The notes below the pieces were generated by a model. It made no database searches. It was given only the letters and a program-made list of their open reading frames with translations, and was not told the origin of the DNA. A program made the translations under genes and the position numbers. 43,566 nucleotides of DNA from an uncultured Eubacteriales bacterium (lineage in GTDB: Bacteria > Bacillota > Clostridia > Oscillospirales > CAG-272): NCBI GenBank assembly GCA_902491535.1, contig CABUHS010000023.1:1-43566 (forward strand), read 5' to 3'. Below are positions 16,428 through 24,371 of this stretch, piece after piece. The first letter of the stretch is position 1; every line of letters begins with the position of its first letter.

Positions 16428-16922
16428 ATGAAAAACTTATATCTTATCGGCGGAACAATGGGAGTCGGAAAAACATCGGTCTGCACTTTGTTAAATGAAA
16501 AACTTGAAAGAAGCGTTTTTCTCGACGGTGACTGGTGTTGGTATTCAAATCCGTTCGCAGTTACGGAAGAAACCAAAGAGATGGTTATAGACAACATATG
16601 TCACATACTAAACAACTACATCAGATGTTCAGCTTTTAAGAATATCGTATTCTGTTGGGTCATGCACGAGCAAAGCATTATCGATAAAATAACATCAAAA
16701 CTGAGTACCGTAAACTGCCGCATTATAAATATCTCTCTTATCTGTAATGAGCAGTCCCTTACAGAACGTTTGAAAAAAGATGTAGAAAGCGGCAAACGTT
16801 CATCTGACATCATAGAGCGCAGTATAGCACGCATACCTCTATACCTCAATCTGGATACTGTCAAAATAGAAACGTCGTACAAAACCGTCCGCGAAATTGC
16901 AGACGATATTCTGCATATATAA
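16428..16922 (+). CDS. P-loop nucleotide kinase-like protein
   Basis: 164 aa. P-loop GTMGVGKT (9-16) near the N-terminus, FLDGDW as the likely second-strand acidic site, and RLKKDVESGKRSSDII as a lid-like segment. It resembles the AAA_33/zeta-toxin-like small-molecule kinases, but the substrate cannot be told. It lies 13 nt after the helicase-loader gene, with no good ribosome site, and is followed by a strong terminator. It is probably the last gene of the rex-dnaD unit or a late passenger in it. Confidence 0.82.
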   Translation: MKNLYLIGGTMGVGKTSVCTLLNEKLERSVFLDGDWCWYSNPFAVTEETKEMVIDNICHILNNYIRCSAFKNIVFCWVMHEQSIIDKITSKLSTVNCRIINISLICNEQSLTERLKKDVESGKRSSDIIERSIARIPLYLNLDTVKIETSYKTVREIADDILHI

Positions 16923-16991
16923 AAAGCATACAAATCGGGTTACCTGTACAAAATTATCTGACAGGCCGTGACCGATCTGTATGCTTTTTTT
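16921..16991. terminator. Long bidirectional terminator between convergent genes
   Basis: AAAAGCATACAAATCGG pairs with CCGATCTGTATGCTTTT with one mismatch. An inner CCTGT/ACAGG stem lies within the loop. A- and T-runs at the two ends serve both strands. It separates the kinase gene from the DUF1599 gene. Confidence 0.88.
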
Positions 16992-17010
16992 ACATTTTTT
17001 ATTCTGAAAA

Positions 17011-17598
17011 TTATTCAATACCGCGAAGCTTGAGAAGTCCGAACATACTGTAATTTATAATATCTGAGATCTGAGCGTCTATGCCCTCGGAAATAAGCAA
17101 TTTACCGCCTCCGGCAAGAATATTTTTTATACGGAATATCTTTACGATGATCTGATCAGTAATTGAATGAATATGCATTTCTGTCCATGCCGCTCCGTAA
17201 TCATGATTTTTACGCTCCATGAGTGCTTTGACCTCAGCAAAAGCAGATTTATATGCCGCAGTCATCCCCTTTGTATCAACAGAACGGTAAAGCTCGGTAT
17301 TTTCGACTATCTCATCAGATGACGGAAATATCTCGGGATTGCGAAGCTTCATCAGAAGAATAACTCCGTAATTCATAATTCCTATATATTCAGAATCGCG
17401 TCCCTCATGAACGAGCGTATTATCTCCGTTTTCTTCAAGAGTGCGTATACGTCTTGCCTTTATCCACAATTGATCAATAAAAGATTCCATTCTGAAAAGC
17501 AGCCATGTAGGACCGTAATCTTTTGTTTTATCTTCAAATATCTTAACACATTCCGAGACTACCTCTTCATAGCGCTCAGACAAAACAGCCTGTTCCAT
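17011..17598 (-). CDS. DUF1599 (Nmad1-type) tandem-domain protein
   Basis: 195 aa made of two copies of one domain. Each carries KDYG/HDYG, a Trp or aromatic, an R/H-rich turn, DQLWIKARRI or DQIIVKIFRI, and a closing NYGVILLMKLR or NYSMFGLLKLR. This is the DUF1599 pattern, also named nucleotide-modification-associated domain 1. By distant similarity to all-alpha NTP pyrophosphatases it may act on nucleotides, but no activity is established. AAAGGA stands upstream of ATG 17598. A strong terminator separates it from ftsH. Confidence 0.88.
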   Translation of the reverse strand: MEQAVLSERYEEVVSECVKIFEDKTKDYGPTWLLFRMESFIDQLWIKARRIRTLEENGDNTLVHEGRDSEYIGIMNYGVILLMKLRNPEIFPSSDEIVENTELYRSVDTKGMTAAYKSAFAEVKALMERKNHDYGAAWTEMHIHSITDQIIVKIFRIKNILAGGGKLLISEGIDAQISDIINYSMFGLLKLRGIE

Positions 17599-17719
17599 TT
17601 TTATTTATTCCTTTCAGTTTCGGTTATTACTTTATATCCGAAACACATAGCATAAACTCGTATAACTAATAATTCCGTAAAACGTAATAAGATCGCGCCA
17701 TAAATTGCGATTTTCCTAA

Positions 17720-17757
17720 AAAAAGTTTGAAAACAGGGAACTATTTTCAAACTTTTT
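17720..17757. terminator. Terminator downstream of ftsH
   Basis: A 14-bp stem, AAAAAGTTTGAAAA 17720-17733 with TTTTCAAACTTTTT 17744-17757, loop CAGGGAACTA. Read on the minus strand it is followed by a T-run. It ends the ftsH transcript about 110 nt past the stop. Confidence 0.85.
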
Positions 17758-17868
17758 CTATATTCAAAGTCTTCTACTTTACAGTAAAACGAACCGGAGC
17801 TTAATAGAAGAGAAGATATCCGAGTAAAACTTAAAGTTTAACTTTAATACCCACCGGTCCGCAAACCG

Positions 17869-20046
17869 TTAATCTTGTGTATCTGATCCGTTTCCGCCGT
17901 CGGAGTCGTCAGAACCGTCATTTGAGTCTCCGTTTGACTCACTGCCGGAATCGTTTTCAACGTTATCAGAAGAATTATTTTGATTCCGAGTATCGGTACC
18001 AAAGCCTCCTGAATTCTGTCCGAATCCGCCCATGCCGGACGTAAAGCCCATTGCACGTTTCTGAAGCTCGCTGCGCATAGCTTCGTCGGCAACGCGTCTG
18101 CGTTCCTCTTCCTCGCGGCGAAGACGCTCTTCCTCATCGCGCTTTTCTTTTTCCTTGTTTTCAAGCTCGCTTCTGCGTCTGCGCTCGGAGATCATAGCTT
18201 CAAGCTCTTCAACGGTAGGATCACCCTCCATTGCTGCTTTAAACTGGCCTTCATCCATAACCTCATTTTTCATAAGGAACTGGGCAACAAAGTGAAGGCG
18301 GTCAAGCTTTTCTGTAAGAACCTCTTCTGCACGCTTATAAGCATTGCCGACTATACGTTTGATCTCTGCATCTATCTTAGACGCCGTTTCTTCCGAATAG
18401 TTTCTTCCTGACGAGAAGTCGCGTCCGAGGAATACTTCATCTCCCGAATGCTCGCTTCCGTATACAATCGGTCCGAGATCATCGCTCATTCCGTATTTGG
18501 TTACCATATTACGCGCTATATTTGTAGCACGCTGAATATCATTCGACGCTCCGGTAGATATATCTCCGATGATCATCTTCTCTGCCATGCGTCCGCCGAG
18601 CAGCGAAACGATCTCATTTTCCATATCGGATCTTGATGAGTACGAACGGTCTTCCTTAGGAATCGACATCGTATATCCGCCTGTTCCGCGTCCTCCGGGA
18701 ATTATAGAGATCTGGTGAACAGGTATATCAGGCTGAAGAACGAATCCGATAACAGCATGACCTGCTTCATGATAAGCTGTAAGCCTGCGATCGCGTTCAT
18801 TTACGGTCTTAGACTTTTTAGGAGTACCTACAACAACCTTTATCATCGCGTCTTCAATATCATTCATTCCGATAAGAGATTTACCGCGGCGCGCCGCAAG
18901 CAGTGCAGCTTCATTAAGCAAGTTAGCAAGATCCGCACCGGTAAATCCTGTCGTACTTCTTGCAATCGTTTCAAGATCAACATCCTGTTCAAACGGCTTG
19001 CCTTTGGCATGTACATCAAGTATTTCTTTACGTCCCTTAATATCGGGATAATTAACCGTAATCTGACGGTCAAAACGTCCGGGACGAAGCAATGCAGGGT
19101 CGAGTATATCGGGACGGTTGGTAGCGGCAATAACAATAACACCGTCATTTGAACCGAATCCGTCCATCTCAACAAGCAGTTGATTAAGCGTCTGCTCACG
19201 TTCATCATGTCCGCCGCCGAGGCCTGCACCTCTGTGACGTCCGACAGCATCTATCTCATCTATGAAAATGATAGCCGCAGGATGCTTCTTGGCGGTATCA
19301 AACAAGTCGCGAACACGCGAAGCACCGACGCCGACATACATCTCAACAAAATCAGAACCGGAAATAGAGAAAAACGGAACTCCCGCCTCTCCTGCCACAG
19401 CTTTTGCAAGCAGCGTTTTACCTGTTCCGGGAGGGCCTACAAGAAGAACACCGTGAGGAATTCTCGCGCCGAGTTTGCTGAAATGTGAAGGATTTTTAAG
19501 AAATTCAACAATCTCGACAAGCTCAGCCTTTTCCTCGTCAGCGCCTGCCACATCTCTGAAATATACCTTTTTCTTATCGTCACTTGCGACCTTGGCTCTC
19601 GCCTTTCCGAAGTTGTTAAACTTTCCGCCTCTGCCTGACGCCTGGTTCATAACAAAGATCCACAGCGCAATAAACAGAACTATCATCACAACATACGGCA
19701 GAAAGCTTACCCACCACGGTATATCCATAGGTGCAGGGAGATCGTATCTCGTTATAACTCCCCTCTCAGACTGATCCGATACCATCTCATTTAAATCAAG
19801 ATAGTAAAGCTCAAGACTGCGAAGCTTGTAGCTGACTATAGTATTATCCTGCTTGAGGATAGTCATATTATTTTTTTCATCTATCTCAAATTCTTTAACC
19901 TGTTCAGTTTTAAACAGTCCTACTACGTCACTGTATGAAAGCGACTGATTATCCACACCTCTGAGCAACATAGAGGACGTAACAAGTATCACTACTGTAA
20001 GCAGCAACCAAAAAATCAGCGCGCCGTAATTTCTTTTCTTTTTCAT
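17869..20046 (-). CDS. ftsH: ATP-dependent zinc metalloprotease FtsH
   Basis: 725 aa. A membrane-bound AAA+ protease that degrades misfolded membrane proteins and some regulators. Two membrane helices (about 8-27 and 112-134) flank a short extracytoplasmic domain. Walker A GPPGTGKT (204-211), Walker B IIFIDEIDAVG (259-269), the second region of homology (ATNRPDILDPALLRPGRFDR), and the zinc motif HEAGH (426-430) are intact. The C-terminal 110 residues are an unusual extension: a Glu/Arg-rich coiled coil, then a Gly/Asn/Ser/Asp-rich tail. GGAGGT precedes ATG 20046. Confidence 0.97.
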   Translation of the reverse strand: MKKKRNYGALIFWLLLTVVILVTSSMLLRGVDNQSLSYSDVVGLFKTEQVKEFEIDEKNNMTILKQDNTIVSYKLRSLELYYLDLNEMVSDQSERGVITRYDLPAPMDIPWWVSFLPYVVMIVLFIALWIFVMNQASGRGGKFNNFGKARAKVASDDKKKVYFRDVAGADEEKAELVEIVEFLKNPSHFSKLGARIPHGVLLVGPPGTGKTLLAKAVAGEAGVPFFSISGSDFVEMYVGVGASRVRDLFDTAKKHPAAIIFIDEIDAVGRHRGAGLGGGHDEREQTLNQLLVEMDGFGSNDGVIVIAATNRPDILDPALLRPGRFDRQITVNYPDIKGRKEILDVHAKGKPFEQDVDLETIARSTTGFTGADLANLLNEAALLAARRGKSLIGMNDIEDAMIKVVVGTPKKSKTVNERDRRLTAYHEAGHAVIGFVLQPDIPVHQISIIPGGRGTGGYTMSIPKEDRSYSSRSDMENEIVSLLGGRMAEKMIIGDISTGASNDIQRATNIARNMVTKYGMSDDLGPIVYGSEHSGDEVFLGRDFSSGRNYSEETASKIDAEIKRIVGNAYKRAEEVLTEKLDRLHFVAQFLMKNEVMDEGQFKAAMEGDPTVEELEAMISERRRRSELENKEKEKRDEEERLRREEEERRRVADEAMRSELQKRAMGFTSGMGGFGQNSGGFGTDTRNQNNSSDNVENDSGSESNGDSNDGSDDSDGGNGSDTQD

Positions 20047-20185
20047 GTGACCTCCACAAAATAATTCTGCAGTACCGCGAAAATACGCGAAACACTATAC
20101 AGCCATATCACATTTACTACAAATATTCAAAACCGTATTTTACAAACTACAGTCAAAAGCGCCGCGATGCGCTTATGGGTAAAAT

Positions 20186-20743
20186 TTATTTTTCGTATAC
20201 CGATCTTTTAAGTATTCCGACAAACGGCAACGCGCGATATTTTTCGTCATAATCCAACCCATAACCGATAACAAACTCGTCAGGTATCTTTATGCCGACG
20301 TAATCCGGCTCAAAGTCAACCTCCCGCCGGTCGGGTTTATCAAGCAAAGTACAGGTTTTTACGCTCTTTGCTCCCTTCAGTTTCAGATATTCGGTAAGGT
20401 AAGACAGCGTTCGGCCGCTGTCAACGATATCTTCGACTATCAGAATATTGCTGTCGGAAAGATCTGCTCTTTGAATATCAAGTATTATATTCACACGCCC
20501 CGATGTTTTTGTTCCTCCGGCATAAGAAGAAACCTTCATAAAATCAATTTCGACCGGTACGGTCAGACGTTTCATGAGTTCGCCCATAAATACCACCGAA
20601 CCCTTGAGTATCCCGAGAAGAACAAGCTTTCCGTCCATAGCGGAATAATCCCTGTCAATCATACCAGCTATTTCCCGAACGGTTTTGTCTATGCTCTTTT
20701 CATCAACAAGAATTCTGTCAATGTCATTACTTAAATCCGTCAT
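20186..20743 (-). CDS. hpt: Hypoxanthine phosphoribosyltransferase
   Basis: 185 aa. It salvages hypoxanthine and guanine to IMP and GMP using PRPP. The PRPP-binding loop ILIVEDIVDSGRTL is clear, as are LLGILKGSVVFMGEL near the N-terminus and DEFVIGYGLDYDEKYR at the C-terminus. ATG 20743 was chosen: the N-terminus then reads MTDLSNDIDRILVDE, as in family members, with GGGGA about 11 nt upstream. A TTG two codons earlier (20749) is possible. It keeps the tilS-hpt-ftsH order seen in Bacillus. Confidence 0.95.
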   Translation of the reverse strand: MTDLSNDIDRILVDEKSIDKTVREIAGMIDRDYSAMDGKLVLLGILKGSVVFMGELMKRLTVPVEIDFMKVSSYAGGTKTSGRVNIILDIQRADLSDSNILIVEDIVDSGRTLSYLTEYLKLKGAKSVKTCTLLDKPDRREVDFEPDYVGIKIPDEFVIGYGLDYDEKYRALPFVGILKRSVYEK

Positions 20744-20804
20744 TCTCAAGCAATCCCCTTTATTATTCGGATATTAAAAATCCTGAACATCAGATCAAAC
20801 AGCT

Positions 20805-22397
20805 CTATATATCACCGAAAAGGCGCTTACACTCACTGCAGGTGAAATAAAACAACTCTGTTATATTCTCCTCAGAAGACTCCGCCTTTATACCGTCGCG
20901 AACCGCAATTCCCGGAATCCATAGAATTCCGTCACTGTCACATATCACCGGAATAGCATCTCTCTCTGATAGAGAGATTTTCTTTTGCTGATAAAGCTTT
21001 TTTACCCGTCTTGTCATTCCGCGGCAAACGATCCTGTCGCCGTCAGCCCGCTTACGAACAAATACTTTATTTTTTAGTTTATCAGAATTTACCGAAATGT
21101 GTATTGATAATTTGTAAATATTTATGCTTTCATTTTTAATTTTTAACGACAGGTTTTGACAGCCGTTTTCAAAGGTTTCACCGACGGCCGTTTTAATATA
21201 AACCGCCCCGCATCCGAACGGATCCCCGACGCTGTCGGGAAGCGGATTAAGTCCTGCCGAAAGAAATATTTTTTCTTCGGATCGCATCGTATTATGCGAC
21301 GCTGTATGAGCCGAAACCAATTCAAAGTGTATTCCGCTTCTGTCCCTGATCGCGGAAACACCGCCCGGAAGAGATATCATGCTCCACAGTCCTCCGTTTC
21401 GCGAAAGCTTTGAAAGCGCTTCGATATGAACTGTCTCAAGCATTCCGTCAAGACCGTTTTCATGAGTAAAGCGGCCATATCCGGAAATAAGTCTGCGACG
21501 CAAAAGTGACTCCGGAAGTGATTCCTCATCAGGAAAGCGCTCCGTATCAGCGGAAAGCTCTCCGAGCGCCTGATCATCGCACGAAAGCTGTGCTGTCATG
21601 CGCGAAACCGCCGACGTGACAGAAGGATTTATTTTTTTCATTTCCGGTATAATAAATTGTCTTATACGGTTTCTTGAATACTCTCCGTCACTGTTTGTAC
21701 TGTCAGTAACATATGAAAGTCCTTCAGAAGCAATATAACTTTCAATATGGTCGCGGCTGCATTCAAGCAGCGGACGCACTATCTTTATTCCTCTCTCATA
21801 CCGAACAGCCGGTATCCCGCATAATCCGTGAAGTCCTGTTCCGCGAGTCATACGAAATATGACCGTTTCAAGATTATCATCGGCATGATGAGCAGTCGCT
21901 ATACAATCGTATCCATTGTCAGTACAACATACCGTAAGACGGTCATAACGAATCTTTCTCGCCGCTTCTTCAATTCCCACGCCGGAGCTGTTTGCATATG
22001 CAGGAACATCAAAGCTTTCCGTGATGATCGGTATTCCGAGTTTTTCACAAAAGCTTTTACAGTGACGTTCATCGCGCAATGCCTCTGCTCCGCGTATACA
22101 GTGATTAAGATGAAAAGCACCGAGAACGATTCCGAGTTCATCGGCAACGGAATGAAGTCCGTGCAAAAGCGCTGTAGAATCCGCTCCTCCGCTGAACGCA
22201 ACAAGAACTCTTGAACCTTTGTTCAGCATAAGTCCGCCCGACGCCGCACGTCGAATCGCACAAATAACCGCACTGTTGCCCCGTGAAAAATGATTACCCA
22301 AATTGTCACGGTCCGCCGGAGCCGAAATGATTCCGCCGATTTCTTTTTCGGAAAACTCCTCCGCCCCCGGCAGAGGGGAAGTCTGAGCGCCGCTCAT
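20805..22397 (-). CDS. tilS: tRNA(Ile)-lysidine synthase
   Basis: 530 aa. It converts C34 of the AUA-reading tRNA-Ile to lysidine, an essential step. The PP-loop SGGADS (69-74) is followed by HLNHCIRG, CIATAHHADDNLETV and RPLLECSR, all TilS marks. The C-terminal domain has KLYQQKKISLSERDAIPVI. The start overlaps the dnaB stop as ATGA, which gives about 40 more N-terminal residues than usual; those are low-complexity (EEFSEKEIGG, APADRDN). A start nearer residue 41 is possible, but no better initiation site is evident. Confidence 0.94.
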   Translation of the reverse strand: MSGAQTSPLPGAEEFSEKEIGGIISAPADRDNLGNHFSRGNSAVICAIRRAASGGLMLNKGSRVLVAFSGGADSTALLHGLHSVADELGIVLGAFHLNHCIRGAEALRDERHCKSFCEKLGIPIITESFDVPAYANSSGVGIEEAARKIRYDRLTVCCTDNGYDCIATAHHADDNLETVIFRMTRGTGLHGLCGIPAVRYERGIKIVRPLLECSRDHIESYIASEGLSYVTDSTNSDGEYSRNRIRQFIIPEMKKINPSVTSAVSRMTAQLSCDDQALGELSADTERFPDEESLPESLLRRRLISGYGRFTHENGLDGMLETVHIEALSKLSRNGGLWSMISLPGGVSAIRDRSGIHFELVSAHTASHNTMRSEEKIFLSAGLNPLPDSVGDPFGCGAVYIKTAVGETFENGCQNLSLKIKNESINIYKLSIHISVNSDKLKNKVFVRKRADGDRIVCRGMTRRVKKLYQQKKISLSERDAIPVICDSDGILWIPGIAVRDGIKAESSEENITELFYFTCSECKRLFGDI

Positions 22398-23764
22398 CCC
22401 GCAGAAGTCTGATCATTCAGATCAGACAGAGACGTAAATTTAGTATACTGACCAAACCAACCCATATCTACTTTTCCGGTTGCTCCGTGACGGTTCTTTG
22501 CAACTATCACCTGAGCAATATTCTGCTGAATCTCAACAGTACCGCCTTTCGCCTCTTTTGAGTCGTTATAATACTCCGGTCTGTACAAAAACATTACAAT
22601 ATCAGCGTCCTGCTCGATTGCTCCCGAATCACGAAGATCTGAAAGCATCGGTATCTTTTCGGTTCTCGATTCAGTGGAACGGTTAAGCTGCGCACAGCAT
22701 ATGACAGGAACATGAAGCTCCTTTGCAAGCAGCTTAAGATTTCGGGAAATATCCGATACCTCCTGAGCGCGGTTATCGCTCTGTTTGTCCGCGGTCATAA
22801 GCTGTAAGTAATCGATAACGACAAGTCCGAGATTTTTGAGTCTGCGGAGCTTTGCTTTCATTCCGGTAACAGATATTCCGGTAGTATCATCGATCCAGAT
22901 ATCACACTCTGAAAGCGCAGACGCAGCATGCGCAAGATTTTTCCAGTCGTCTCCCGACAGATTTCCGTTACGCATAACATATGAATCTATAAGAGCCTCG
23001 CTTGATATCATTCGCTGAACAAGCTGTTCGCACGACATCTCAAGGGAAAATACCGCCACAGCTTTTTTTGTATTTCTCGCGGCAGAAGAAGCAATATTAA
23101 GCGCAAAAGAAGTCTTTCCCATACCGGGTCTTGCACCTACAAGTACAAGGTCACTCTCTCCAAGTCCGACAAGTACCCTGTCAAGATCTCCAAAACCTGT
23201 CGGAATTCCTTTCATGGAATCAGGATCAACATTCAGCTTACGCAGATGATCGTATACTCCTACCAGTACATCTTTGATATGTGTAAAATTTCTGTTGTTA
23301 TTCCCCTGTACGATAGAAAATATCTTCTGCTCTGCGCGTTCAAGAATAGTCTCCACTTCATCGTGCGCCGAAAATGCCGTCTCGGTTATTTCCGAACAAG
23401 CTTCAATAAGCTGTCTGAGCAAGCTTTTATCACGGACGATAGTTGCATAATCCTTGATATTAGCAGCTACCGGAACAAGCTCCGCAAGTATAGTTATATA
23501 TGAGCGACCTTCTTCATCGTTTTTATAAACGCCGCGCTTAACAAGAATATCTATAAGAGTAACTACATCGATATTCCGGTCATGAAGATAAAGCTCCTTC
23601 ATCGCAAGCCATATCTCACGGTGATAATCGGTCGAAAATGAATCGGCTGTCAGAAAATCCGCCACCTGATTTAGACTGTCCGGATCTACAAGTACCGATC
23701 CGAGTACAGCCTGCTCCGCCTCCATAGAAACAGGAAGCTGTCTTTGAACATCCTGAAATTCCAT
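22394..23764 (-). CDS. dnaB: Replicative DNA helicase DnaB
   Basis: 456 aa. The hexameric helicase that opens the fork. The N-terminal helical domain starts around PVSMEAEQAVLGSVLVD, and the RecA-like core has Walker A GARPGMGKTS, the Walker B strand LGLVVIDYLQLM, the SRNLKLLAKELHVPVICCAQ region, the arginine motif DLRDSGAIEQDADIVMFL and the closing KNRHGATG. No intein or insertion is seen. The upstream ribosome site is weak. Helicase-loading partners are encoded by the separate cluster at 11722-16414. Confidence 0.97.
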   Translation of the reverse strand: MEFQDVQRQLPVSMEAEQAVLGSVLVDPDSLNQVADFLTADSFSTDYHREIWLAMKELYLHDRNIDVVTLIDILVKRGVYKNDEEGRSYITILAELVPVAANIKDYATIVRDKSLLRQLIEACSEITETAFSAHDEVETILERAEQKIFSIVQGNNNRNFTHIKDVLVGVYDHLRKLNVDPDSMKGIPTGFGDLDRVLVGLGESDLVLVGARPGMGKTSFALNIASSAARNTKKAVAVFSLEMSCEQLVQRMISSEALIDSYVMRNGNLSGDDWKNLAHAASALSECDIWIDDTTGISVTGMKAKLRRLKNLGLVVIDYLQLMTADKQSDNRAQEVSDISRNLKLLAKELHVPVICCAQLNRSTESRTEKIPMLSDLRDSGAIEQDADIVMFLYRPEYYNDSKEAKGGTVEIQQNIAQVIVAKNRHGATGKVDMGWFGQYTKFTSLSDLNDQTSAG

Positions 23765-23846
23765 AATCTATTTCCGTTCTTTTATATTATTCCGACGCGC
23801 ACACATATATCACAAGCATACCGCCGGATTTTATATTATAAATAAA

Positions 23847-24290
23847 TTACTTTTCAGCTACAACGAGATTGATCTTTCCGACCACACCGCTGTACAGCTT
23901 AACATCAAAAGTAAAACTGCCGTAAGATCTGATCGATTCCATATCTATCTTCCGACGGTCGATTGATATTCCGAACTGCTGTTCAAGTGCCTCTGCAACA
24001 TCTTTTGAAGTTACCGAACCGTAAAGACGTCCATCTGTACCGCCGGCAGCACTGATCTTAACGCAGCATCCCTCGAGTTTTTCCTTTATCTCATTCGCTT
24101 CTCCTCGTTCTACCTCAATTTTATGCGCCTTAGCCATTTCTTTGTTCTTCATATCATTGAGCGACTGATTATTAGCCTCAACTGCAAGTCCTTTCGGAAA
24201 AAGATAGTTTCTCGCATATCCGTCAGATACGTTTATGAGTTGTCCTTTTTTTCCCTGTGCTTTTACATCCTGTGTAAGAATTACCTTCAT
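23847..24290 (-). CDS. rplI: 50S ribosomal protein L9
   Basis: 147 aa, full length. The conserved start MKVILTQDVKAQGKKGQLIN with VSDGYARNYLFPKGLA (the L9 signature) is followed by the long connecting helix and the C-terminal 23S-binding domain (TDGRLYGSVTSKDVAEAL). AAAGGG is upstream. It is sandwiched between gdpP and dnaB, the order known from Bacillus. Confidence 0.97.
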   Translation of the reverse strand: MKVILTQDVKAQGKKGQLINVSDGYARNYLFPKGLAVEANNQSLNDMKNKEMAKAHKIEVERGEANEIKEKLEGCCVKISAAGGTDGRLYGSVTSKDVAEALEQQFGISIDRRKIDMESIRSYGSFTFDVKLYSGVVGKINLVVAEK

Positions 24291-24371
24291 TTATGTCAAC
24301 CCTTTCTTTTTCTTTTATTTTTTATCGCTTCCGCATTAATATGCACGAGCTTCGGATAATAAGCTAAGATA

